Assembly: GCF_001038625.1 (NCBI RefSeq) | Contig: NZ_CP011803.1 | Location: 4,154,001-4,218,000 of the forward strand | Direction: 5' to 3' | DNA from: Clostridium carboxidivorans P7 | GTDB lineage: Bacteria; Bacillota; Clostridia; Clostridiales; Clostridiaceae | Length of the DNA: 64,000 bases | In this document: one piece after another, positions 57,077-64,000 of the stretch | Position numbering within the stretch: position 1 is the first letter of the stretch | Layout of the letters: each line of letters opens with the position of its first letter | Notes under the pieces: generated by a model | Seen by the model: only the letters and a program-made list of their open reading frames with translations | Told to the model about the DNA's origin: nothing | The model's database searches: none | Made by a program: the position numbers and the translations under genes

Positions 57077-57565
57077 TTACATATTTTCCTTAGCTTTTAT
57101 AAGCATTTCATTGGCATTTTCCATAGCTTCTACAGCTTTTTGTATAAACTCTGCAGTTTTTACTTTTCCCATTGATTTTGACTTTTCAATCCAATCTTTA
57201 AATCCATCTTCATGGGATTTATTATGATCTACCCAATGATCTAGCAAAATTTTCAAAGTCTTTTCTTCTTTGCTTAAGTTTAATTCACCATCTGCTGACA
57301 CTTCATGTGAATGATTATGACCATGTATATGATCATGCTCATGTTGGTGTTCACAAATATTATCTATATGAGCTTCATGGATGTGTTCATGAGATTCATT
57401 TTCACCATGACTATGAGGATGAATATGTTCATGCTCATGCGCATGTGTATGTTCATGGCTGTGTTCATGTGTATGCTCGCATCCATTATGCTCATGTTTG
57501 TGTTCATGAATATGCTCGTGTTGGTGTTCATGTTCATGATGATGTTCATGTTCGTGATTATCCAT
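57077..57565 (-). CDS. Histidine-rich metal-binding protein (probable nickel storage/delivery)
   Basis: A 162-residue protein whose first 90 residues contain about 37 His, mostly as His-Glu repeats, plus two Cys (NGCEH and NICEH). The last 65 residues form an ordinary helical domain (LNLSKEEKTLKILLDHWVDHNKSHEDGFKDW). His-rich stretches of this kind bind Ni, Co or Zn, as in HypB and CooJ. Its place directly after cooT in an acetyl-CoA-synthase operon points to nickel storage or delivery for the A-cluster. Metal identity is inferred. AAAGGAG precedes the ATG. The composition also creates mirror open frames on the other strand. Confidence 0.85.
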   Translation of the reverse strand: MDNHEHEHHHEHEHQHEHIHEHKHEHNGCEHTHEHSHEHTHAHEHEHIHPHSHGENESHEHIHEAHIDNICEHQHEHDHIHGHNHSHEVSADGELNLSKEEKTLKILLDHWVDHNKSHEDGFKDWIEKSKSMGKVKTAEFIQKAVEAMENANEMLIKAKENM

Positions 57566-57595
57566 AAATATCTCTCCTTTTGTATATAAAATTTT

Positions 57596-57790
57596 TTAGT
57601 TTATTTTTTCTATCATGATTTTGTGATCTAATAATTTAACCTCTTTTAACATTCCTTCTATTATTTTTTCTTCTCCTAGTATATCTGATAAAAATAATTT
57701 ACCATCTGCTTGTGGAATTATCTCTACTACATAGTCCATTATTTTTCTTTCACCTTCTGGTGTAATTAAGTAAGCTGTTGATTCACACAT
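57596..57790 (-). CDS. cooT: CooT-family nickel-binding protein
   Basis: A 64-residue protein that begins MCES and continues with VVEIIPQADGKLFLSDILGEEKIIEGMLKEV, the CooT pattern of a small beta-barrel with Cys at position 2. In Rhodospirillum rubrum CooT binds Ni(II) and supports maturation of CO dehydrogenase; the N-terminal Cys is needed. AAGGAGG precedes the ATG. It lies between acsV and the His-rich gene. Confidence 0.85.
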   Translation of the reverse strand: MCESTAYLITPEGERKIMDYVVEIIPQADGKLFLSDILGEEKIIEGMLKEVKLLDHKIMIEKIN

Positions 57791-57848
57791 TTTAATTACC
57801 TCCTTCTTAATTTAAATATACTCTTTTTGTAAAATATATCAAGGTTAT

Positions 57849-59780
57849 TTATTTAGAAAGTAACTCTTTCACTGTTGGGAACTTTTCTATATCAGTATGA
57901 GGTAAGAAGCATGCTGATACAAACTCATCCATATACCCAGGTTCTACACTTAATTCTACATAAGTCATACTATTTGATACTTCCTCCAACTTATGTCTAG
58001 CATCTTCACTCATTAAAGTTAAATAACATCCCATTAAAGAACTATTTCCTATATATTCAATCTTAGACCTCTCTACATCAGGTAACATACCTATCTTTAC
58101 TGAATTTTCAATGTCTAAGCTATTTCCTATACCACCTGCTATATAAATCTTATCTATCATTGAAAAATCCATTCCAAGATTGTTCAAAAGCATGGTAATA
58201 CCTGAATAAATAGCAGCTTTAGCTCTTATAAAATTATCTATATCAACCTCTGTGATTGTTATATTCTTCTCCAAATTATATTCTTCTTTAAATACAAGTA
58301 TATATTCGCCAATTCCATGTTCATCAAATCTAGTTCTATTTGTATTTAAATTTTTCACTATTTTACCTTTTCTATCTATTATTCCAGAAAGCATCATCTC
58401 ACATATTAAATCGATGATTCCAGATCCACAAATTCCTGAAGGCTTATCGTTACCTATTACGGTAACTTTAGGTTCATAACTTTTTTTGTCTATAGTAACT
58501 TTTTCTATAGCACCACTTGCAGCTCTCATTCCACAGCTAATTTCCCCACCTTCAAAAGCAGGTCCTGCAGAACAAGCACAAGTCATTAAAAATTCCTTGT
58601 TTCCAAAAACAATTTCTCCATTTGTACCTAAATCAATAAAAAGTACATTCTCATCAACATCCCACATTCCTGATGATAACACCCCTGCTGTTATATCTCC
58701 TCCAACATAACTTGCTACACAAGGTGCTAAATATACAAAGGTTTCAGGGTTAACCTCTATCCCTAATTCTGAGGCTTTTATAAAAGGTGGTTTAACAAAA
58801 GCAGGTATATATGGCTCCATTCTCAAAAAATCCGGGTAAATTCCCAAAAACAAGTGAGACATGGTTGTATTTCCTGCTACTATAAGAGATACTATTTCAT
58901 CCCTATCTATGCCTGAATCTCCACACATTTTGCTTAAAATTGGATTTATGGTTTCTTGTATTACCGCATGATTTAATTCATGAAGTCCATTCTTTTTAGT
59001 AGAATACATTATTCTATTAATAACATCTGCACCATACTTTATTTGTGCATTTCCTGAAGATGCTTTTGCTACAAGTTTTCCACCATACAAATCTACTAAA
59101 CATGCAGCTACAGATGTAGTTCCAATGTCTAAAGCCACACCATATAGTCTATTTGTTGTATCTCCTTTTTCTATATTGATTATTGTAGTTTTTCCTTGAC
59201 CTCTTGGTATATGAGTTATAGTTATATTAAAATTAGCTTCTCTTAAAATCGGAGGTATTTTTCTAAGCATAGGAAGTCTGCAAAACACTTGATTATAACC
59301 TAATTTGTTTCTTAAATGCCTCTTTATTCTCTCAAAATCTGATATATTATCATTCAAAGTTGGAATATCTAACTCTACATAATCTTTCTTTACATAAGTT
59401 TCAAATTCCATACCCTTATCTAAAATTTGTTTCTTTGCTTTTTCAAATATTTTGTTTTCTCTTTCTCCTGATAAAGCTTCTATTTTCATATTATGCATAG
59501 AAGCTGAAGCATTTGATGGTATTTCTACTGTAACATCTCCAATAACACTTGAAGAACATGCTAAAACATAGCCTTCATTCCACTCATCATCACTTATATG
59601 CCTATCTTTTTCCGAACTTACTTTTCCTTCAACTATTTTAACCTTACATTTCCCACAGACACTATTTCCATTACAAGGTGCATCTATAAATATTTCTGCT
59701 TTTCTAGCTACTTCTAATAAATTTTCCCCTTGCTGTACTTCTATTTCTTTATTATATGGAACAAATTTAACCTTTGCCAT
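57849..59780 (-). CDS. acsV: Reductive activator of corrinoid Fe-S protein (RACo, AcsV)
   Basis: Reduces inactive Co(II) corrinoid on AcsCD to Co(I) with ATP. The 643-residue protein has an N-terminal [2Fe-2S] ferredoxin domain (CNGNSVCGKCKV and later ACSSS, about residues 35-75), a linker, a middle domain and an ASKHA ATPase domain (ALDIGTTSVAACLVDL about 213-228, FIDLGTNGEIVFG about 371-383). It follows gcvH after a terminator-like hairpin that ends right before its AAGGAGG site, so it may be made at a lower level than AcsB. Confidence 0.92.
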   Translation of the reverse strand: MAKVKFVPYNKEIEVQQGENLLEVARKAEIFIDAPCNGNSVCGKCKVKIVEGKVSSEKDRHISDDEWNEGYVLACSSSVIGDVTVEIPSNASASMHNMKIEALSGERENKIFEKAKKQILDKGMEFETYVKKDYVELDIPTLNDNISDFERIKRHLRNKLGYNQVFCRLPMLRKIPPILREANFNITITHIPRGQGKTTIINIEKGDTTNRLYGVALDIGTTSVAACLVDLYGGKLVAKASSGNAQIKYGADVINRIMYSTKKNGLHELNHAVIQETINPILSKMCGDSGIDRDEIVSLIVAGNTTMSHLFLGIYPDFLRMEPYIPAFVKPPFIKASELGIEVNPETFVYLAPCVASYVGGDITAGVLSSGMWDVDENVLFIDLGTNGEIVFGNKEFLMTCACSAGPAFEGGEISCGMRAASGAIEKVTIDKKSYEPKVTVIGNDKPSGICGSGIIDLICEMMLSGIIDRKGKIVKNLNTNRTRFDEHGIGEYILVFKEEYNLEKNITITEVDIDNFIRAKAAIYSGITMLLNNLGMDFSMIDKIYIAGGIGNSLDIENSVKIGMLPDVERSKIEYIGNSSLMGCYLTLMSEDARHKLEEVSNSMTYVELSVEPGYMDEFVSACFLPHTDIEKFPTVKELLSK

Positions 59781-59805
59781 ATCTTGTAAATACCTCCTTA
59801 AAAAA

Positions 59806-59834
59806 AACTTTCTCGGCTAAAAAACCGAGAAGTT
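59806..59834 (-). terminator. Terminator-like hairpin between gcvH and acsV
   Basis: Arms AACTTTCTCGG / CCGAGAAGTT and about eight T on the minus strand, then AAGGAGG of acsV. It could end most gcvH transcripts and allow partial read-through to the accessory genes. Confidence 0.7.
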
Positions 59835-59838
59835 CTTT

Positions 59839-60213
59839 CTACTTTAAGCCTGCCTCGTATTTTGAAGCACTTAATAAATTATCAATTTCACCTTTATCGC
59901 TTATCTTAATTTTTGCTATCCATGCATCGTAAGCATTTTCATTTACATATTCTGGCTCATCGTCCAACTTTTCATTGACTTCTAATACTTCACCAGATAA
60001 AGGTGCTATTAAATCAGATGCTTTCTTTGAAGATTCAACTACTCCAAATGCTTTATCCTGAGTTATTTCATCTCCTACTTCTGGCATTTCAACAAATAGT
60101 ATTTCACCAAGTTGATCTTGTGCAAAATCACTTATTCCTATTAAAGCCGTATCTCCATCTACTTTAACCCATGTGTGTTCTTTACTATAATATAAATTTT
60201 CTGGAAAATCCAT
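59839..60213 (-). CDS. gcvH: Glycine cleavage system H protein
   Basis: A 124-residue lipoyl carrier with YYSKEHTWVKVDGDTALIGISDFAQDQLG at the start and the lipoylated Lys in VESSKKASDLIAPLSGEV (about residues 60-77). It shuttles the aminomethyl group of glycine between P, T and L proteins. Those are not here, but its position next to acsB, as in C. ljungdahlii-type clusters, links it with the dihydrolipoamide dehydrogenase of the same cluster and methylene-THF supply. Confidence 0.95.
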   Translation of the reverse strand: MDFPENLYYSKEHTWVKVDGDTALIGISDFAQDQLGEILFVEMPEVGDEITQDKAFGVVESSKKASDLIAPLSGEVLEVNEKLDDEPEYVNENAYDAWIAKIKISDKGEIDNLLSASKYEAGLK

Positions 60214-60256
60214 TTACCACACCTCTTTTATAATTTTATTTAGGTTATAATTAGAA

Positions 60257-60302
60257 ATTAGGATGCCAGAGTGCCAGCATTTTGGTATTCTGACATCCTA
60301 AT
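60257..60302 (-). other. Intercistronic hairpin between acsB and gcvH
   Basis: ATTAGGATG / CATCCTAAT arms with further pairing inside (CCAGA / TCTGG-type) over 46 bases. No T run follows. Possibly an RNA stabiliser of the acsB message 3' end or a small repeat. Confidence 0.45.
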
Positions 60303-60324
60303 TAATGTCGTATTATAAGTTTTA

Positions 60325-62451
60325 TTACATTATTGGATCCATAGTTAATGCTGGATGTCCTTTTTCCTCCAAGAATGCTACTACTGCATCTGATTCTACA
60401 GCTATGCTTTCATCACAAATCATATCTGCAAAATTATCTATTCCATATAGTTCTTTAGCAGTCTTATTTAATTTTTCTGCTACGAAATCTTTTAATTCTT
60501 TTGGCATCCATACTATTCTGCCTATTCCACCTTCAGCTTTCATAAATTTCTTTGATGGAATAAATGATCTACCATGTCCCATAAATCCTGGAGTCTGTAC
60601 TCCACCACCTGTCATTGATGCAAGTTCAACAAATGTCATTCCAAGAGGAGTTGTTGCTCCATGTTCTCTATTTACTATTACAACACCATTAGCTTCTGGC
60701 ATTATACCTGTTATACATTCAAAGCATCCACAAGATGTCATAGGATCTTGTAATATACTATATAATGTAACATTATTTACAGCACCTTGAGATATTTTTG
60801 AAACAGTTTCATTTACCTTATCCCAAATACCTGCATTTTCATCTACTAAACCATCTTTTGGTACTGCTTGACATGGTCCTGTTGGATTTAATTCAAGTGT
60901 TGCTTTTGCATCAAGCCATGAAACTGCACCACAAAGTCCTAGTCTTTCTGGAGTTACTATACATACATGTGCTGGAGCGAAAGATTGACAAAGATTACAT
61001 GAGTAGAAAGTATCAACATTTTCATCTATCAATGATTCAAGTCTTTCATCTCTTTCTGCAAATCTTGGCATAGCAAGCTTATCTTTTAATTCATGAACTT
61101 TATCTAGCTCTGTAATTAATGTAACTTCACATTTATCAACAACTGAACCAAATTCATCTAACATTTTAGCATATATTACTTCACCAAAGTCTTTTAATCT
61201 AAAGCCTTTATCAAAAGCTTCTTTACTTATTCTTACTTGAGTCATATTTCTTTGTCCAACATGCATTACACCTTCAATATAGTTCAAGAAGTAATGAAGT
61301 CTTCTTTCTAGAACTGGTTCAAAATCTTTTTGCATGTTAGCACCAGATACTTTAACTAACATTCCCATTGGCAATCTTCCTGGAACATCTTTTAAAGAGT
61401 CAATGTCTGGTCCTATTATTTCTATCTTATGATCTTCAACTTCACTTGAATCTCCACTCATTACTAATTCCCAAGCTTCAGTCTTTCCAGCACCAAATTC
61501 AATATGCATATCGCCTTTTCTTATTCTCTCACCTTCGAATGCTGCTGCAAATGCAACTGGAATTGGAATTTCAGTAATCTTTATCTTTATCTTTCTTGCT
61601 TCAAGAGAAGTCTTAACTACTTTATCATAATCCTTTTGAGTTAATAATAATGTAGGAACTTCTGGTACAACCTGATCAGTTATTACAGGGAATCCTAATG
61701 CGATAGCACCTGCGCCTGCTGATACTACAAGTTCACTTAATGGTCCAAAAGCATTTACAAATGCTGGAACTCTTTCAGCTGTATATTTTAAGAATTCTGG
61801 TAAATTACCTGGCTTAACTCCTCCGAATATCAATGCTGCTCTTATAGCAACTGTTACAACATGAATTACTGAAGTAACATCATATCCTAGAGGTATAACT
61901 CTTAAGTCAAGACCCATTTTAACTTTAGCTTCTACAGCCTGGTCTATTACTTTACCAACTAAGAAAGTAAGTAATCCTTTTGATTGATAATCTTTTATTA
62001 CTTTTGCTGCAGTTTCAGCATCTGGACATTCTCCAAGTACAACTGCTACACCAGGGATATCACCAGTAACTAGTGGTACACCTAATGAACAGATTATTGG
62101 ATCTGATACAAAACCTACACAAGGTTCAGAATATGGAGCATCTGAAAGAACATACTTACAAGCTTCAATTATTTCTGCTGCTACTGCTGTAGCAAGACCA
62201 GAGTTCAATAATTTATCTAACATTTCCTCTTCAACTATTAAACTTCTAACTACGTCTAGAGAAGCTTCCAATTCTCCTACATTTGTAACTTTTTTGCCTG
62301 TAGCAGAATATAATACTGACAATGAATATGCAGTATCAGGGAATGCAACCTTACAATCCTTACCTTTTTCATCTACGACCTTTTTAACCAAATCTTCAGC
62401 AGCTTTTAATGCTTGCTTTGAGCCAGTGAATACAGTTTGATATAAATTCAT
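60325..62451 (-). CDS. acsB: CO dehydrogenase/acetyl-CoA synthase, beta (acetyl-CoA synthase) subunit
   Basis: Joins CO, a methyl group from the corrinoid protein and CoA to make acetyl-CoA on the nickel-containing A-cluster. The 708-residue protein has the six A-cluster ligands: C485, C488, C497, C507, C574 and C576, with the same spacing (3, 9, 10, 67, 2) as in the Moorella enzyme. The N-terminal third is the CO-channel/CODH-contact domain. It lies between acsE and gcvH in the carbonyl-branch operon. GGGAGGGG precedes the ATG. Confidence 0.98.
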   Translation of the reverse strand: MNLYQTVFTGSKQALKAAEDLVKKVVDEKGKDCKVAFPDTAYSLSVLYSATGKKVTNVGELEASLDVVRSLIVEEEMLDKLLNSGLATAVAAEIIEACKYVLSDAPYSEPCVGFVSDPIICSLGVPLVTGDIPGVAVVLGECPDAETAAKVIKDYQSKGLLTFLVGKVIDQAVEAKVKMGLDLRVIPLGYDVTSVIHVVTVAIRAALIFGGVKPGNLPEFLKYTAERVPAFVNAFGPLSELVVSAGAGAIALGFPVITDQVVPEVPTLLLTQKDYDKVVKTSLEARKIKIKITEIPIPVAFAAAFEGERIRKGDMHIEFGAGKTEAWELVMSGDSSEVEDHKIEIIGPDIDSLKDVPGRLPMGMLVKVSGANMQKDFEPVLERRLHYFLNYIEGVMHVGQRNMTQVRISKEAFDKGFRLKDFGEVIYAKMLDEFGSVVDKCEVTLITELDKVHELKDKLAMPRFAERDERLESLIDENVDTFYSCNLCQSFAPAHVCIVTPERLGLCGAVSWLDAKATLELNPTGPCQAVPKDGLVDENAGIWDKVNETVSKISQGAVNNVTLYSILQDPMTSCGCFECITGIMPEANGVVIVNREHGATTPLGMTFVELASMTGGGVQTPGFMGHGRSFIPSKKFMKAEGGIGRIVWMPKELKDFVAEKLNKTAKELYGIDNFADMICDESIAVESDAVVAFLEEKGHPALTMDPIM

Positions 62452-62488
62452 TTTTTTGCCCCTCCCTAAAATTAAAATTTATATAAAA

Positions 62489-63280
62489 TTATAGTTCTAA
62501 ATAAGAATCAGCATATAAAACAGCTCCATTTACAACATCGCATGTTTTAATTGTCTCCATTAATCTTAAATCACATGGATTCATTATAGCTGAAGTCAAT
62601 CCACATTGTATAGCCATTGCTGCATAAGTAGCATCCATTATTGGTCTTATAGTCTTTGGTGCACCATTAGAAACATTACTTAATCCACAGCAAGTTCTAA
62701 GTCCCATTTCGCTTATAAGTCTAATAGCTTCTAGAACTTCTTTTTGTTTATCTTGCATTCCTTTTATTACTAGGAACAATGGATCAAATAATAAATCTGT
62801 TGGTTCCATTCCAAGACCCATTCCTCTTTCAAGCATTTCTGTACAGTAAGCCATTCTTTCATCATTGTCTTTAGTTATACCTTCTTTTGCACATAATGCA
62901 ATACACATAGCTTCATATTCTGCAGCTAAATCTATATTTTCAATTCTACCACCAGCATCAGCTGAATTTACAATTGGTTTTCCTTTTTCTCTATTATAAA
63001 CTTTAAGTCCAGCTTCTATTGCTTTCTTATTTGTTGTATCCAATGCAAGAGGAACATTGTCAAATTCTTTTTGAAGTAATTGAACTCCCCATTTCATTAT
63101 TTCTTCTCCATCTTTTTCAGCTGGTCCTATGTTGAAATCCAAATAATTAGCGCCTGCGTCTAATTGTTCTTTTGCTCTTTTTAAAATTTGTTCTGGGTTT
63201 CTTTCTTCTATAGCCTTTCTGATAGCTGGAGATATGCAGTGTATTCTTTCACCAATAACAATAAATTTATCCATTTTCAA
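62489..63280 (-). CDS. acsE: 5-methyltetrahydrofolate:corrinoid iron-sulfur protein methyltransferase
   Basis: Moves the methyl group from methyl-THF to Co(I) of the AcsCD corrinoid protein. The 263-residue TIM barrel matches the usual length and the pterin-binding fold: VIGERIHCI at the start, GANYLDFNIGPAEKDGEE (folate site, about 43-60), ALDTTNKKAIEAGL, IVNSADAG and CGLSNVSNGAP. GGGGGG precedes the ATG. It lies between acsC and acsB. Confidence 0.97.
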   Translation of the reverse strand: MKMDKFIVIGERIHCISPAIRKAIEERNPEQILKRAKEQLDAGANYLDFNIGPAEKDGEEIMKWGVQLLQKEFDNVPLALDTTNKKAIEAGLKVYNREKGKPIVNSADAGGRIENIDLAAEYEAMCIALCAKEGITKDNDERMAYCTEMLERGMGLGMEPTDLLFDPLFLVIKGMQDKQKEVLEAIRLISEMGLRTCCGLSNVSNGAPKTIRPIMDATYAAMAIQCGLTSAIMNPCDLRLMETIKTCDVVNGAVLYADSYLEL

Positions 63281-63337
63281 ATGACCCCCCTGTTTTATAT
63301 CATTAATTTTTTAAAAATAAAATTTTATATTATTTAT

Positions 63338-63371
63338 AATTGAGAATCAAGACAAAACCTGATTCTCAATT
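63338..63371 (-). other. Intercistronic hairpin between acsC and acsE
   Basis: AATTGAGAATCA / TGATTCTCAATT, 12-base perfect arms around a 10-base loop. No T run, so more likely an RNA stability element than a terminator. Confidence 0.45.
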
Positions 63372-63390
63372 GCAAACTTGAATACTTTTA

Positions 63391-64000
63391 TTATTTAATA
63401 TTTAACTCTTTTAAGAATTTAGGAATAAACATAGCTTCTGTTGTTCCAACTGTAATATCCCAACCTGGTAATTTCTCTTCCAAATCGCCTTTCAAAACAG
63501 CAACTTTTCCTGGAAGTATAAGTTTTCTACACTTAGTTTTGCTTTCTATTCCTGATTCTTTTACAAATTCTGAAATAACAGTTGATGTAAACTTACCAGC
63601 AGCCCAAGAAGTAAGAACTGAGTATCCACCTGCATCTGGAATTAACATCCAAACTGGCATCTTAGATCTTTCAACTTCTCCAGTTACTATAAAGTAAGTT
63701 AATGCAAAGTCAACAGTACATATTACTGGTGAATTTTCATCTGCACCATTAAATCCATATATACCTGGTTCAACTCTCATTGGTTTCTGAGGATCTGTGA
63801 ATATGTTTTGTCTTACTCCATATAGAGGTAATGCTCTAACATAATCCATATCACTTAAAACTATTAATGAACCATATTTCATTGTAAATAATGTAGATAA
63901 TGCAACTTCCATGAACTTATCGCCTTTTGAAAGTTCATCTACAAATAGTATTGAAGGATAGCCAAATACTCTGTCTTGATCTTGAATGTTTATTCTTCTT
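63391..64000 (-). CDS. acsC: Corrinoid iron-sulfur protein large subunit (3' part; 5' end outside window)
   Basis: The frame is open from the window edge, so the apparent ATG at 63910-63912 is internal. The 203 visible residues match the C-terminal half of AcsC: FGYPSILFVDELSKGDKF, then RQNIFTDPQKPMRVEPG, FALTYFIVTGEVERSK and LPGKVAVLKGDLEEKLPGW. This domain binds the corrinoid with AcsD; the N-terminal [4Fe-4S] domain is outside. AcsCD carries the methyl group between AcsE and AcsB. It is the first visible gene of the acs operon here. Confidence 0.95.
   Translation of the reverse strand, partial: RRINIQDQDRVFGYPSILFVDELSKGDKFMEVALSTLFTMKYGSLIVLSDMDYVRALPLYGVRQNIFTDPQKPMRVEPGIYGFNGADENSPVICTVDFALTYFIVTGEVERSKMPVWMLIPDAGGYSVLTSWAAGKFTSTVISEFVKESGIESKTKCRKLILPGKVAVLKGDLEEKLPGWDITVGTTEAMFIPKFLKELNIK

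Noticed and set aside
57307..57589. Two plus-strand open frames of 86-92 codons
   Set aside because: They are mirror frames of the His-Glu repeat DNA on the other strand; composition (His/Tyr/Val or Met/Phe runs) and lack of ribosome sites show they are not genes.
63391..63912. Complete 173-residue gene starting at 63912
   Set aside because: The frame stays open to the window edge and the upstream residues continue the AcsC sequence, so the Met is internal.

Overview
The DNA is AT-rich, and its genes match low-GC Firmicutes of the genus Clostridium. The right end carries acsC-acsE-acsB-gcvH-acsV, the carbonyl branch of the Wood-Ljungdahl pathway, so the source is very probably an acetogenic Clostridium (C. 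ljungdahlii / carboxidivorans / scatologenes type; species not resolvable by eye). Most genes lie on the minus strand.

Layout, left to right. 1-3.6 kb: a PatB/MalY-type PLP lyase (cut by the window edge), an APC permease and an M20 amidohydrolase in one minus-strand operon, divergent from an XRE regulator with a palindromic operator candidate. 4-7.4 kb: guaA and guaB behind a guanine riboswitch with terminator. 7.5-12.4 kb: a TtcA-like ATPase, groES-groEL with a CIRCE operator, and two membrane proteins. 12.5-16.2 kb: a group B [FeFe] hydrogenase with Rex-like sites upstream, an 8-oxoguanine glycosylase, a 244-bp palindrome and a C_GCAxxG_C_C protein. 16.4-26.8 kb: a redox region with an NfnA-like paralogue, NuoE-, NuoF- and NfnB/NuoG-like subunits (resembling the Stn transhydrogenase), canonical nfnA-nfnB, and rex. 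27-34.6 kb: an ABC-F protein, a pseudo-receiver with zinc ribbons, a thiamine-binding protein, and a LytS/LytR pair divergent from a CstA-family transporter. 34.6-40.3 kb: nucleoside ABC transporter, purine nucleoside phosphorylase and a LacI regulator. 40.6-50.8 kb: M16 protease, patatin, second M20 hydrolase, pyruvate carboxylase and tsaD. 51-53 kb: a DUF1836 regulator and a RusA-like nuclease, flanked by two copies of a MITE-like repeat (third copy at 7.5 kb). 53-56.2 kb: a glycerol-3-phosphate-dehydrogenase-like trio behind an attenuator-like leader. 56.4-64 kb: the acs operon with its accessory tail (AcsV, CooT, a His-rich protein, DUF3786).

The genes fit one physiology: electron carriers (NADH, NADPH, ferredoxin, H2) are balanced by Nfn, the Stn-like complex and the hydrogenase, probably under Rex control; CO2/CO carbon enters as acetyl-CoA through AcsB/C/E; pyruvate carboxylase supplies oxaloacetate; and purines are made (guaAB) or salvaged (ABC transporter plus PNP). 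The strongest leads are the NfnA paralogue with substituted nucleotide-site residues next to an NfnB/NuoG fusion, and the presumed nickel/corrinoid accessory cassette at the end of the acs operon.
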